Shown in pieces: positions 1 through 8,908 of a stretch of DNA of 44,487 bases. The position numbers were made by a program, and so were the translations under genes. Position 1 is the stretch's first letter. Each line of letters begins with the position of its first letter. This stretch comes from Nitratifractor sp. (lineage in GTDB: Bacteria; Campylobacterota; Campylobacteria; Campylobacterales; Sulfurovaceae): assembly GCA_015488535.1 (NCBI GenBank), contig WFNP01000056.1, positions 1-44,487 of the forward strand. Direction: 5' to 3'. The notes under the pieces were generated by a model. That model was not told where the DNA came from and ran no database searches. It saw only the letters and a program-made list of their open reading frames with translations.

Positions 1-23
1 ATATAATACTCACTTTTTGATTT

Positions 24-44
24 TTGGGCATTGGGCATTGGGCA
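24..44. repeat. Heptamer tandem repeat TTGGGCA x3
   Basis: Three perfect head-to-tail copies of TTGGGCA. A related 7-bp pattern (ATTGGTT-like, here read as CCAATAA/CCAATAC) follows at about 82-108, and another cluster lies at about 11536-11562. All are intergenic. No coding potential is seen in the first 103 bases. Confidence 0.7.
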
Positions 45-103
45 TTATAGTATATATAGAAACTATATTTTACCATAAAACCAATAACCAATACACCAAT
101 ACA

Positions 104-634
104 CTAATCTTCCATTTTCATCGGTGCAACTTTTGCGATATCTTTTAGTATCTTATCCAAATTGCCACTCTCCATATCTATAATTACATCAGCTACGCTT
201 TTATAAATCCTTTCTCTCTCTTTATATAGTGCTTTTGCCTTTTTTGGCTCACTAAAGAGTGGTCTTTTAGCTAATTTCTTTTTGGAGTTTTTGGCAGATT
301 TTAGTCTGTTGTATATCCAATCAAATGATGCATCAAGCAATACTATAGTGCCGAGATTATTGAGATTGTTTACTTTGTAAAATCCTCCTCCGCAACTGAT
401 AAGAGTATTGTCCACACACTTTTCTATCCAGTTAGCCGTTTTTTGCTCCAGATTTCTAAAGTAGCTCTCTCCCTCTTTTTTGAATATCTTTTTTATCTCT
501 CTGTTTTCTAGTGATTCTATCAAATCATCCGTATCTATTGCATATACTCCATATTTTTTGGCAAATGCTCTGGCAGTTGTGCCTTTACCTACTCCCATAA
601 AACCTATTAGTATAATATTATTCTTTTTACTCAT
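104..634 (-). CDS. aroK: Shikimate kinase
   Basis: Phosphorylates shikimate to shikimate 3-phosphate with ATP, the fifth step of the shikimate (chorismate, aromatic amino acid) pathway, in the cytoplasm. The 176-residue length is normal for AroK. Walker A is GFMGVGKGTT at residues 11-20. The substrate-binding DTDD lies at 34-37, an arginine in YFRNLE at 60, and the GGG loop at 82-84. The lid arginine is in KRPLF near 122. The ATG has an AAAGAGG ribosome site upstream. The gene is convergent with nothing visible, since its 3' side runs to the window edge. A MoaB-like or gluconate kinase reading is unlikely because the shikimate-binding residues are present. Confidence 0.93.
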   Translation of the reverse strand: MSKKNNIILIGFMGVGKGTTARAFAKKYGVYAIDTDDLIESLENREIKKIFKKEGESYFRNLEQKTANWIEKCVDNTLISCGGGFYKVNNLNNLGTIVLLDASFDWIYNRLKSAKNSKKKLAKRPLFSEPKKAKALYKERERIYKSVADVIIDMESGNLDKILKDIAKVAPMKMED

Positions 635-756
635 TTTGACCTCTTTTGATTGATAGTATTGTAATTATACTCTATTGTCTGATTCTTCCAATACTTCATG
701 ATTACTCAAATATCATCTTGGTATTTCAATTTTTTATTATACTATTGTGTATAAAG

Positions 757-762
757 TATAAT
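757..762 (+). promoter_or_regulatory. -10 element before the DUF808 gene
   Basis: TATAAT lies 20 bases before the ATG at 783, with AAAAGGA as ribosome site. No clear -35 is seen, which is common for Campylobacterota sigma70 promoters. Confidence 0.4.
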
Positions 763-782
763 CATAAACAAAAAGGATAAAG

Positions 783-1625
783 ATGGCTAGTGGTTTTTTT
801 GCACTCTTTGATGATATTGCATCTTTGATGGATGATGTGGCAGTGATGAGTAAAACTGCTGCTAAAAATACGGCTGGAATCCTCGGAGATGATTTGGCTG
901 TAAATGCAAATAAAGCATCTGTATTTCCACCAAGTAGAGAGCTTCCTGTGCTTTGGGCTATAACAAAAGGCTCATTTGTCAATAAATTGATTTTGCTTCC
1001 TGTGGTATTTCTGCTCAGTGCATTTGCCTCATGGGCTATAGTGCCAATACTAATGTTAGGTGGATTGTATCTAGCTTATGAGGGTGCAGAAAAAATTTGG
1101 GAGTGGATAGTAGCCAGAGAGCATAATGAGGAAAAAACAGATGAAGATGAGAAGAGTAAAATCCGCTCAGCAATCATTACTGATTTTATACTCTCCATAG
1201 AGATAGTCATAATAGCATTGGGCAGTGTAATAGATGAGCCTTTGAGAATACAGATTCCGGTGGTTACTTTAGTATCATTTTTGGCTACCATAGGAGTTTA
1301 TGCAATAGTAGCTTTGATTGTCAGAATGGATGATATGGGTTATGCTCTTGTCAAAATGGGTGAGGGTAGAGGCTTTATGTCAGATGTCGGCAGAGCCTTG
1401 ATATCTATGCTACCAAAGGTAATAAAATCTCTCTCTGTTATAGGGACTCTTGCCATGTTGCTGGTTGCCGGTGGCATATATTTGCACCATGTTGAAGCTT
1501 TGCATAAAATATTTGGCACTTTGCCTTCACTTATAGCAGAATTTGTTACAGGCAGTATATTGGGTTTTGTAATATTAGGAGTTTTTAAATCTATAGAAAA
1601 GCTTAGAGGCGGAGACGGACATTAA
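783..1625 (+). CDS. DUF808 family inner-membrane protein (YedI-like)
   Basis: A 280-residue membrane protein of the DUF808 family, represented by E. coli YedI (about 300 residues). The function is not established. The family signature is visible: the N-terminal MASGFFALFDDIASLMDD, then LGDDLAVNANK, an alternation of hydrophobic helices, and MLGGLYLAYEGAEK near residues 93-106. About five or six membrane segments can be seen at roughly 65-95, 135-155, 160-185, 215-235 and 245-265. It is a single gene divergent from aroK and convergent with the MFS gene. The ATG follows AAAAGGATAAAG. A terminator hairpin overlaps the stop codon. Confidence 0.85.
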   Translation: MASGFFALFDDIASLMDDVAVMSKTAAKNTAGILGDDLAVNANKASVFPPSRELPVLWAITKGSFVNKLILLPVVFLLSAFASWAIVPILMLGGLYLAYEGAEKIWEWIVAREHNEEKTDEDEKSKIRSAIITDFILSIEIVIIALGSVIDEPLRIQIPVVTLVSFLATIGVYAIVALIVRMDDMGYALVKMGEGRGFMSDVGRALISMLPKVIKSLSVIGTLAMLLVAGGIYLHHVEALHKIFGTLPSLIAEFVTGSILGFVILGVFKSIEKLRGGDGH

Positions 1626-1641
1626 AAGATGTCTCCGTCTC
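1612..1641. terminator. Bidirectional terminator hairpin between DUF808 gene and MFS gene
   Basis: GAGACGGACAT (1612-1622) pairs with ATGTCTCCGTCTC (1629-1641) with a 2-base bulge, followed by TTT. It overlaps the stop of the forward gene and lies 12 bases beyond the reverse gene. Confidence 0.6.
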
Positions 1642-1652
1642 TTTGAGAGGAG

Positions 1653-2987
1653 TTATCTTTTTAGCATAATTCCTCTAATCTCATCTTCATCTAGATGCTC
1701 TTTGTCATATTTGATGACTATAACTCCTTCTGTCTCATTTACATAGATATCATTGATACCCTCTTTTGTTTTGAGTTCAGGCAGTTTTTCTCTGTCGAAT
1801 TTGTCTGTATGTAGATATATAGTGCCTCTAAGTCCGGGATTTCTCATTCCAAATATCCACACAGCCCAGAATATTGATACAATCAATACAGTCATGGCAA
1901 CTCCCTGTATGCTCCAAATCTCAAAGATTTTACCGGCAAGTGTAGCACCAATTCCCATACCTACATAAGCGAATGTATTGGCTACTCCAAGAGCAGCTCC
2001 TTTTTGGTGAGCTTTGGCAAATTTACTTACAAAACTCTGTAATAGTGGCTCAAACATATTAAAACCAATAAAGAAAAATACTACTCCGGTGCCAAAAAGA
2101 AGCAAAGAGTTAGAGTATCCCATCAGTAAAAATGCCACAGCGATAAATGCAATGGAAATTAAAAATACCTCTTTACCTTTGTTATATTTCTCTCCAAATA
2201 CAGCCGATGGTCCCATCGCAATAATTCCAAAAAACACTGCCGGCAGATAGACTTTCCAAAACTCTCCCATAGGCAGATGAAAATTGTTCTTCAAAGCCAA
2301 TGGAATGAGGAAAAATGCCACTGCCATAGTAGATGAGTGGAAAAGAAATGTGATATACATTCTGAGCAAATCTTTATCTTTGAATACATCTCTTACCTTT
2401 GCTTCTTCTTCGGCAAAAGAGTGCGTGATTTTTGGAGGCTCAGGCACAACTGTAAAAAGTAAAATGATAGATAACAGTGCCATACCCGCAGTCAGATAAA
2501 AGAGTGTCGGCACACCTCCTGGAAAACCGCCGATAATTGGTCCGATTACCATAGCCGCTGTAAAAGCCAAAGCAATTACCATACCCATTACCGCCATAGC
2601 GTGAGCTCTCTCATCTTCTCTTACATGGTCACTAATCATCGCAATAATTACCGCTCCAATAGCTCCTGCTCCCTGAAGAAAACGACCGATTAGCAGAGTC
2701 CATATATCATCTGCCATACCTGCCATTACAGAGCCAAGAGCAAATATCAAAAGCCCTATTAATATAGTCTTTTTTCTGCCTATCTTATCACTCATTACAC
2801 CAAAAGGCACCTGAAGAGCTGCCTGTGTGAGAGCATATCCGCCTACCGCCAAACCTACGAGTGTAGCTGTCGCTCCGGGTAAATCCTTGGCATATGCAGA
2901 AAGTACTGACATTACCACAAAGAGACCGAGGAACCTCAAACCTATAATGGCACTCAAATGCCAAGTCTTTTTGATGATATCTTTCAT
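1653..2987 (-). CDS. MFS transporter with C-terminal ferredoxin-like domain (YajR-type)
   Basis: A 444-residue major facilitator transporter with twelve predicted membrane helices. MFS motif A is visible as GVMSDKIGRKK after helix 2 (about residues 63-73). After the last helix, near residue 380, comes a soluble tail of about 60 residues (LHTDKFDREKLPEL...INDIYV...VIVIKYDKEHLDEDEIRGIM). The tail has the beta-alpha-beta pattern of the YAM domain found in E. coli YajR (about 455 residues). The substrate is unknown; proton-driven drug or metabolite export is the usual guess. It is a single gene, ATG preceded by AAAAGGATTT. Confidence 0.8.
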   Translation of the reverse strand: MKDIIKKTWHLSAIIGLRFLGLFVVMSVLSAYAKDLPGATATLVGLAVGGYALTQAALQVPFGVMSDKIGRKKTILIGLLIFALGSVMAGMADDIWTLLIGRFLQGAGAIGAVIIAMISDHVREDERAHAMAVMGMVIALAFTAAMVIGPIIGGFPGGVPTLFYLTAGMALLSIILLFTVVPEPPKITHSFAEEEAKVRDVFKDKDLLRMYITFLFHSSTMAVAFFLIPLALKNNFHLPMGEFWKVYLPAVFFGIIAMGPSAVFGEKYNKGKEVFLISIAFIAVAFLLMGYSNSLLLFGTGVVFFFIGFNMFEPLLQSFVSKFAKAHQKGAALGVANTFAYVGMGIGATLAGKIFEIWSIQGVAMTVLIVSIFWAVWIFGMRNPGLRGTIYLHTDKFDREKLPELKTKEGINDIYVNETEGVIVIKYDKEHLDEDEIRGIMLKR

Positions 2988-3143
2988 CTATATAAATCCT
3001 TTTATATTGTATAATCGCTACATTTATCCACTATGATTATTATGGATTTTAATGTATCGGCGATATTATTACTCAATATGGTAAATAAATCGTCAAAAAT
3101 ATATAATTGATTTTGATATTTTACAGAAAATGGGGTTTTAGGA

Positions 3144-3737
3144 ATGAAAATTGTTCTTGCAAGTGGTAACAGAGGCAAATTAAGAGAGTTTAAAGAGATG
3201 CTCTCTGATGATTTGATATCAGTATCTGATATTATTGATGATTTTGAGCCTGAAGAGAGTGCTGATAGCTTTGCCGGTAATGCTTTGATAAAAGCAAAAA
3301 CTCTTTATGAAAAACTGGGTAATGAGTATATCATTATCAGTGATGACAGTGGTATCAGTGTGCCTGTGCTTGGTGGTGAGCCTGGAATATATTCAGCCAG
3401 ATATGCTGGTGAAGATGCCAGCGACAAAGATAATCTGATGAAACTTGTAGATAGATTGAAAGAGATTGGAGTAGATAATACACCTGCTTATTATACTGCT
3501 GCCATAGCCATAGTATCAGATAGAGCAGAGTATATAATGCATGGATGGATGCACGGTAGAGTCATTACTGAGCCAAGAGGTGACAAGGGCTTTGGGTATG
3601 ATCCAATATTTATACCTGAAGGGTTTGAAAATACTTTGGGTGAATTGGATAGTGATATCAAGTCTGAAATTTCACATCGTGCCAAAGCATTGAGCTTGGC
3701 AATGCCTGTTATAGATATGCTTAGGAGAAAAAGATGA
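3144..3737 (+). CDS. rdgB: XTP/dITP diphosphatase (non-canonical purine NTP pyrophosphatase, RdgB/HAM1)
   Basis: Hydrolyses dITP, XTP and ITP to the monophosphate plus pyrophosphate, keeping deaminated purines out of DNA and RNA. The 197-residue length fits the Ham1 family. The N-terminal substrate motif is [12 protein letters not shown] (5-16). SDDSGISV holds the metal-binding acid and base, and [11 protein letters not shown] is the family signature near residue 150. SHRAKAL is the C-terminal signature. The stop overlaps the start of the next gene by 4 bases (ATGA), so the two are probably translationally coupled. Confidence 0.93.
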   Translation: MKIVLASGNRGKLREFKEMLSDDLISVSDIIDDFEPEESADSFAGNALIKAKTLYEKLGNEYIIISDDSGISVPVLGGEPGIYSARYAGEDASDKDNLMKLVDRLKEIGVDNTPAYYTAAIAIVSDRAEYIMHGWMHGRVITEPRGDKGFGYDPIFIPEGFENTLGELDSDIKSEISHRAKALSLAMPVIDMLRRKR

Positions 3738-5572
3738 GTGCAAAAGAGAGTAAAGAGTTTATGCAAGATTTACAAAAGATATATGATGAACTTCAAAGAA
3801 GAGAGGAGGAGTTAAACAGTTATTATGCCATTACCAAATCTCAAGAGAATGAAAAGGCAAAATCTGTAGTCTATGCACTACTCAAGGTAACAGGTTTGCC
3901 AATAGATGATGAGAGTATTATGGCGGCTCTTGATAGAATTGTATCCCTCAAAGAAGATGCCTTGATGAGGAAACTAGAGAGTGAGGGGATAGTAGGAGAT
4001 GCTCAAATTGAAGCTTTGGAGAGAGCTTACAAATTCATAGAAGAGTTTCATATGTATAGATTTGAATCTATTCTTACATGGATTTGTGATAATGAGCTTT
4101 TGACACCTTTTTACAGAGAGTTGATTCAAGGAGTTCACTCTATCGGAATGGCTATGAGCAGATGGCATATCAGTTGGAAATCCCATATATTAGATGGCAC
4201 AAACAGAGAGCTTTTTGAGATGTTTAACGGAGATGAAGAGAAGATATATGAGATGCTCTATAATGAGGAGCTGTTAGAGACAGAAGGTGATGGAGTATCT
4301 GACCGCTCATACAGTGTGTTGATATCTACTGAAGATGGATTTAAAAAGGTAGCTTATGCAAAAGCTTTCAAGCAAGAGGTAGAAGAGGTTCTTGTCTATA
4401 TAAATATTTTGATAGAAGCTCTCAGAGATATGGAAGATGAGGTATATAATCAAAAGAGTGAATGGATAAATTATTTTATCAATCTCTATAGAGCTTTGAA
4501 GAATTGTGATACAAACAAATCTGTGGAGTATTGGGCAGATGTAGATAGAGCATGGATGAGAGTTACTACACCTCTTCAGGTAGGTCATCCTCTGGAGTAT
4601 TATGAAGACAGATACCGCAAATCAGTAGCTTTGGAGTGGGATTTGAGGATTGTGAATCCTGCACTTCAAAACAGTAACAAAGTCAGCTCTATGATTAAAT
4701 CATTTGCCTCCAAGCTGTCGATAGATTTTGGTCTAAAGGGTGAAAAACTATATCTAAGAAGTCTGTCTCAAATAGAAAAGACTCAACTCTATATTGGCAG
4801 ACCGTTTCTATATTACGGTGCAGAATTAAATGGACTCTTTTCGGCTCAGGTAGTGCCAAATGATGAAAAAGTTTCCCAGGAAGCCGGTAAAAAGATATTT
4901 GCCTATGCGGATTTTGTTAGAGAATCCAAACTACACAAACCTGTAATGCAACTTCAGTATGATGTATTTGGCAAAGAGTTTATAGACAAAAGAAGGGATT
5001 TATTACAAAACTATCCTCAGTTGTGGCATAAAGTATATGCAATTAGCACAATAGGGCATGAGTTTGGTCATATTTTGTGGATGGATGAAGATACAGAAAC
5101 AGTAATGAATGCCAAAGGACAATTTAAAAATATAGAAGAGTTCAAAGCTACTACAGGTGGTTTGATGGGCTTTTTTGAAAAAGAGGATAGTGATATAAAA
5201 GAGCATATTGTAGATGACCTTATTGCCAGAGCTGTGGGATTGATAGCATGGAAAGAGGTAGAAGAGGTGCTTCCATACTATTGCGAAGGGTTGATTCACC
5301 TTGATATTTTGCATGAGAGCGGAATTATCTCCATAAATGAATTAAATGTAAAGATTGATTACAGTTGTTATGAAGATATGAAGAGTCTATACAAACAAAG
5401 ATATAAAGAGCTTGTTGAGTGTTATATAGATAAAAAAGATGCTACAGAGTATCTATACAGATTTGTGGAAAAGAGAGAGAAAGAGTATCTTCCAAAAGAT
5501 GTAGTCTTGAAAATTTTTGCAATCAGATATCACAAAGAGTTCAAAGCCAGAGGGCATATTGTAGCTGAGTAG
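3734..5572 (+). CDS. ciaB: CiaB-family protein with a gluzincin-like HEFGH motif
   Basis: The 612-residue length and overall character match the Campylobacter invasion antigen B family (about 610 residues), found across Campylobacterota including non-pathogens. In C. jejuni CiaB is linked to host-cell invasion; a role in a free-living relative is unknown. What the sequence shows directly is HEFGH at 442-446, followed by [10 protein letters not shown] with E468/E469 about 22 residues later. That is the layout of a zinc gluzincin peptidase (HExxH plus a downstream Glu). No signal peptide or membrane segment is seen, so it begins as a cytosolic protein. The ATG overlaps rdgB by 4 bases and has AGGAG six bases upstream. 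The family name comes from recollection of length and motif, so the symbol is tentative. Confidence 0.65.
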   Translation: MSAKESKEFMQDLQKIYDELQRREEELNSYYAITKSQENEKAKSVVYALLKVTGLPIDDESIMAALDRIVSLKEDALMRKLESEGIVGDAQIEALERAYKFIEEFHMYRFESILTWICDNELLTPFYRELIQGVHSIGMAMSRWHISWKSHILDGTNRELFEMFNGDEEKIYEMLYNEELLETEGDGVSDRSYSVLISTEDGFKKVAYAKAFKQEVEEVLVYINILIEALRDMEDEVYNQKSEWINYFINLYRALKNCDTNKSVEYWADVDRAWMRVTTPLQVGHPLEYYEDRYRKSVALEWDLRIVNPALQNSNKVSSMIKSFASKLSIDFGLKGEKLYLRSLSQIEKTQLYIGRPFLYYGAELNGLFSAQVVPNDEKVSQEAGKKIFAYADFVRESKLHKPVMQLQYDVFGKEFIDKRRDLLQNYPQLWHKVYAISTIGHEFGHILWMDEDTETVMNAKGQFKNIEEFKATTGGLMGFFEKEDSDIKEHIVDDLIARAVGLIAWKEVEEVLPYYCEGLIHLDILHESGIISINELNVKIDYSCYEDMKSLYKQRYKELVECYIDKKDATEYLYRFVEKREKEYLPKDVVLKIFAIRYHKEFKARGHIVAE

Positions 5573-5769
5573 TTTAACGCGAGTCTCGGATAAGAGATAA
5601 ATATAATACTTGTCCATTAAATTGCTATATATATTAAGTTAAAAAGTTATTACTAAAAACAACTATAATTTAATGCAATTTATTTGAAGGCATGACTTCA
5701 GTCCTACAAAATGCGGGGTCGAAACCCCGCTTCCTATGCATATAATTTTATCTGCATAAGGTCAGTTAA
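5573..5769. repeat. Dispersed structured intergenic repeat, copy A
   Basis: Aligns over nearly its whole length with the reverse complement of 30542-30783. Shared blocks are AACGCGAGTCTCG (5576-5588), an ATAATTTAATGCAATTTATT segment, two hairpins (one decayed, one GCGGGGT/ACCCCGC), and the end AGGTCAGTTAA (5759-5769). It fills the whole gap between the CiaB-type gene and thiG. The terminal TTAA carries the thiG stop codon on the reverse strand. The outermost 35 or so bases present in copy B are missing at its left end. Confidence 0.75.
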
Positions 5770-6542
5770 AATATCATTCCATCTACCGGAGAGCTGGCAG
5801 TTGCAAATGGTCTTTTTGGTATTCTGCCTGATAGATAACTCATTCTACCGGCTTTGACTGCGTGTTTCATCGCCTCAGCCATCAAAATAGGGTTATCTGC
5901 TTGAGCTATTGCGGTATTTGTAAGTACTCCGTCGGCTCCAAGCTCCATAGCCGAAGCTGCATCACTGGCACATCCAATCCCAGCATCTACAATTACAGGC
6001 ACACTTACAGCCTCTTTGATAAATACTACATTAAATCTGTTTTGTATTCCAAGACCTGAGCCAATAGGAGCTGCCAAAGGCATTACAGCACTGGCACCTG
6101 CATCTTCCAATCTTTTTGCTATAATAGGGTCATCATTGGTATATGCCATAATTGTAAAACCGTCTTTTGCCAATACTTCACAAGCTTTTATTGTTTCTAT
6201 TACATCAGGATACAGAGTTTTATTTGTATCACCGATTACTTCAAGCTTAATCAAATCTATTCCGGTAGCCTCTCTTGTGAGTCTAAAGAGTGTAATAGCC
6301 TCTTCGGCAGTGGTGCATCCGGCGGAATTTGGCAGGAATTTGACATCAGTATCTTTGAAGTAATCCATCAAATTCTCTTCATTTGGATTTGTAATATTGA
6401 CTCTTCTTACCGCTACGGTTATCATTTCACTCCCACTTGCAAGTGTAGCATCTCTTGTAGTTTTAAAATCCGGATATTTTCCGCTACCTACTATCAATCT
6501 GCTTGTAAATTCATATTTTCCGATTTTTAATATATCACTCAT
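5766..6542 (-). CDS. thiG: Thiazole synthase
   Basis: Forms the thiazole phosphate ring of thiamine from deoxyxylulose 5-phosphate, dehydroglycine and ThiS thiocarboxylate. The 258-residue TIM barrel has the normal ThiG length. The Schiff-base lysine lies in LIKLEVIGD (K99). The family strings VRRVN, LPNSAGC and the phosphate-binding [20 protein letters not shown] are present. No other thi gene and no TPP riboswitch is visible nearby. It is the last gene of a reverse-strand run nnr-purN-thiG with 47-50 base gaps. The stop codon TAA lies inside the end of repeat copy A. Confidence 0.95.
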   Translation of the reverse strand: MSDILKIGKYEFTSRLIVGSGKYPDFKTTRDATLASGSEMITVAVRRVNITNPNEENLMDYFKDTDVKFLPNSAGCTTAEEAITLFRLTREATGIDLIKLEVIGDTNKTLYPDVIETIKACEVLAKDGFTIMAYTNDDPIIAKRLEDAGASAVMPLAAPIGSGLGIQNRFNVVFIKEAVSVPVIVDAGIGCASDAASAMELGADGVLTNTAIAQADNPILMAEAMKHAVKAGRMSYLSGRIPKRPFATASSPVDGMIF

Positions 6543-6589
6543 CTGTTATCCTTTTTTACTTTTGTTTTACGGCGTTTATATCATAAATT

Positions 6590-7147
6590 TTAATTATTTT
6601 TCTCCAACACTGTCAAAATAGCTTCAGATAAAGCCTCTTTCTCTATAGTGCGTATCTTTTTGTAATACTCTTCATAACTCAATCCGATTTTTGGAATACT
6701 TCTTTGCACTATTATCTCTCCTGCATCCAGCTCTGATGTAACCCAGTGGACTGTGACCCCACCCTCACTATACTCGTCTTCATAACTCTTCTCTATCGCA
6801 TTCAACCCTCTGTGTCTGGGGAGCAGGGAAGGGTGCAGATTTATTGATTTTATATTTTTGGTAAATACGGGTGTAAGTATTCTCATAAACCCTGCTAAAA
6901 CAGTCAAATCAGGAGAGTATTTTTTGACAGTAGATACAAGCTTTTTATCAAAACTTTCTCTATCTGGATAATCTTTATTATTTATAATCTCTACCGGTAT
7001 AGAGTAAGATTTGGCTATCTCTATACCTTTTGCATTTGGATTGTTTGTGACAGTGGCTACAACTTCTAAATCTTTTTGATGCATATTCTCAAGAATATAT
7101 CTCATATTTGTGCCGGTGCCACTAAAGAGTATAACTATCTTTTTCAT
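6590..7147 (-). CDS. purN: Phosphoribosylglycinamide formyltransferase
   Basis: Transfers a formyl group from 10-formyl-tetrahydrofolate to GAR in purine synthesis. It has 185 residues, slightly shorter than the E. coli enzyme (212). The substrate loop FSGTGTN is at 8-14 and the catalytic triad is N103, H105 (INLHPSLLP) and D141 (ELDAGEII). Its neighbours are nnr upstream and thiG downstream on the same strand, suggesting one transcript with mixed metabolic roles. Confidence 0.93.
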   Translation of the reverse strand: MKKIVILFSGTGTNMRYILENMHQKDLEVVATVTNNPNAKGIEIAKSYSIPVEIINNKDYPDRESFDKKLVSTVKKYSPDLTVLAGFMRILTPVFTKNIKSINLHPSLLPRHRGLNAIEKSYEDEYSEGGVTVHWVTSELDAGEIIVQRSIPKIGLSYEEYYKKIRTIEKEALSEAILTVLEKNN

Positions 7148-7197
7148 AAAATCTTTATCCTGTAATTTATTGAAAAAGTATATCCAAAATAGTCAAT

Positions 7198-8601
7198 TTA
7201 AATTCTTGCCAGGTTATCTATAATATCAGTGGGCAACATTGAAAAATCATTACCTTGATATAGCTTTGAAGCTGATGTCAATGCCAAAGATGCCCCAATT
7301 GATGCATCTTTGGCACTGTATCCCTGTGCCAAAAGAGAGGCTGTGATACCTGATAATACATCTCCGCTTCCACCTTTTGAGAGTGATGCTGTGCCGTGTG
7401 AATTGATATATATTTTGTTTTCTGCTCCTATTAGCATATTGGCTCCTTTCAGAATCAGGACAATATTTGGAAATCTTTGTATAAAGCTTCTTACTACATC
7501 AAATCTGTGTTTTTGGATAAACTCTACTGTTATATCTTCATCTGTCAATACTTTCCACATTGCACTAAACTCTTTTGGATGAGGAGTAAATACTATCTCT
7601 CTGTTTTTCTGCGAAGCTATCTCTTTAAGCTCCTCTCTATACATAAAATCTGCATCTACTATAATAGGTATATCTTTTTTAACTACCTCTTCTTCTATGA
7701 AACTGTCATCAAAATGATTGCCCAGTCCCATACCTATAGCAATGGCTGTAGTATTGGCAGGTATTTTAGATGATAGCATCAGATAATCGGGTGCTTCTAT
7801 CTTCTCGTGATATACCAGTGTAGTAAGACCTGCTCCAAATCTGCTGGATGCCTGGGCCGTCATTTTTGCAGCACCTGATTTCTCACCACACAATACAGCC
7901 ACATGTCCAAAGTTACCTTTGTTTGTATGTAATCTTTTTCTGTTTGGAATCTTTAAATCACTACTATCTAATAGATATGTGGCACTCTCTGTATATTCAT
8001 ACTGCTTTCTGGATACACCAAGTGATGCCACTACTATTTCACCTGTATAATCTTTGGCTTCATCCAAAAACAGAGCCTCTTTCAATGCTCCCATTGTAAT
8101 AGTGGTATCTGCTTCAAATGCTATGGGTGAGAGTTTTCCTTCATCATCTATGCCACTTGGTATATCACAGGCTATTTTAAAGCCACTCATATCATTTATA
8201 GTATTTATCAGTGTAATAATATCTTCGGGTATATCTCTGTTTAGACCGGCACCAAAAATAGCATCTACTGTTATATCACACTCTACAGGCTCTTTGGTTG
8301 TCTCTATACCACATCTGAGAGTTCTGTTTAATTGTATTTTAGCCATTTTTGATTTTGCACCGAGAGGTAAATGTAGTTTGATATCATAATCATCATAGAG
8401 CAATCTTGCCAATGTAATACCATCAGCTCCATTGTTACCTGGACCTGCTACTATATATACAGAGCTGTTTTTTGGAAAATTATCTCTGATATATCTATTC
8501 ATCTCATCAGCAGCATGCTCCATAAGTATATCTTCACTCAATCCATACTCATCATAGCAGTTTCTATCCAAATCATAACAATCTTTATATACTTTTTGCA
8601 T
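7198..8601 (-). CDS. nnr: Bifunctional NAD(P)H-hydrate epimerase / ADP-dependent dehydratase
   Basis: Repairs hydrated NAD(P)H. The N-terminal YjeF_N half (about 1-205) epimerises R- to S-NAD(P)HX. The C-terminal ribokinase-like half (about 215-467) dehydrates S-NAD(P)HX using ADP. Visible motifs are GPGNNGADG and CDIPSGID in the epimerase, and NKGNFGHV, DADF, FTPHPKEF and KGGSGDVLSG in the dehydratase. The total of 467 residues is a little shorter than E. coli YjeF (515). The ATG follows a GGGGA ribosome site. It is probably the first gene of the reverse run with purN and thiG. Confidence 0.92.
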   Translation of the reverse strand: MQKVYKDCYDLDRNCYDEYGLSEDILMEHAADEMNRYIRDNFPKNSSVYIVAGPGNNGADGITLARLLYDDYDIKLHLPLGAKSKMAKIQLNRTLRCGIETTKEPVECDITVDAIFGAGLNRDIPEDIITLINTINDMSGFKIACDIPSGIDDEGKLSPIAFEADTTITMGALKEALFLDEAKDYTGEIVVASLGVSRKQYEYTESATYLLDSSDLKIPNRKRLHTNKGNFGHVAVLCGEKSGAAKMTAQASSRFGAGLTTLVYHEKIEAPDYLMLSSKIPANTTAIAIGMGLGNHFDDSFIEEEVVKKDIPIIVDADFMYREELKEIASQKNREIVFTPHPKEFSAMWKVLTDEDITVEFIQKHRFDVVRSFIQRFPNIVLILKGANMLIGAENKIYINSHGTASLSKGGSGDVLSGITASLLAQGYSAKDASIGASLALTSASKLYQGNDFSMLPTDIIDNLARI

Positions 8602-8715
8602 AATCTATCCCCTCAATATTGAGATTAGTATATTTTATAAGGATTATATCGTTATTTTAAAGATTTGAGAGTGATTTATTTTAAGAAATATCAGAAAATC
8701 AGAGGAGGATTAATA

Positions 8716-8733
8716 GCGGGAGCCAAGTCCCGC
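8716..8733. terminator. Hairpin downstream of the nor operon
   Basis: GCGGGA and TCCCGC are six-base arms around GCCAAG, just beyond the stop of the 52-aa gene. No U-tract is seen. It resembles the GGGACTTAAGTCCC palindromes elsewhere in the window, so it may be a repeat acting as terminator. Confidence 0.5.
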
Positions 8734-8739
8734 CCTGTA

Positions 8740-8898
8740 TTACTTGTCGCCGTTTAGTTTTTTCTTCTCACTGAAGTATATCCAAAACATTGGTAGTATA
8801 ATAATTGTATGTAATACAATAGTCAAAGTCAAAGGACCTTGATTTAGCCATGCAAAAATATTATTACATGCTACATCTGTACAAGTTTCAAATAACAT
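8740..8898 (-). CDS. Small single-pass membrane protein downstream of norB (52 aa)
   Basis: I read this 52-codon frame by eye: it starts MLFETCTDVACNNIFAW, has one hydrophobic helix at about residues 22-42 (PLTLTIVLHTIIILPMFWIY), and ends in a basic tail SEKKKLNGDK. The ATG at 8898 has GGAG seven bases upstream. It starts 10 bases after the norB stop on the same strand. The close spacing, good ribosome site and plausible membrane topology support a real gene. It may be an accessory subunit or assembly factor of the NO reductase. No family is recognised. Two cysteines (C6, C11) lie before the helix. Confidence 0.72.
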   Translation of the reverse strand: MLFETCTDVACNNIFAWLNQGPLTLTIVLHTIIILPMFWIYFSEKKKLNGDK

Positions 8899-8908
8899 AA
8901 TCTGCTCC

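Noticed and set aside
737-982. Reverse frame of 81 residues over the start of the DUF808 gene
   Set aside because: Shadow of a well-recognised forward family; no ribosome site.
5573-5765. TPP riboswitch beside thiG
   Set aside because: The structured stretch is downstream of thiG, not upstream, and matches the dispersed repeat, not the THI element.
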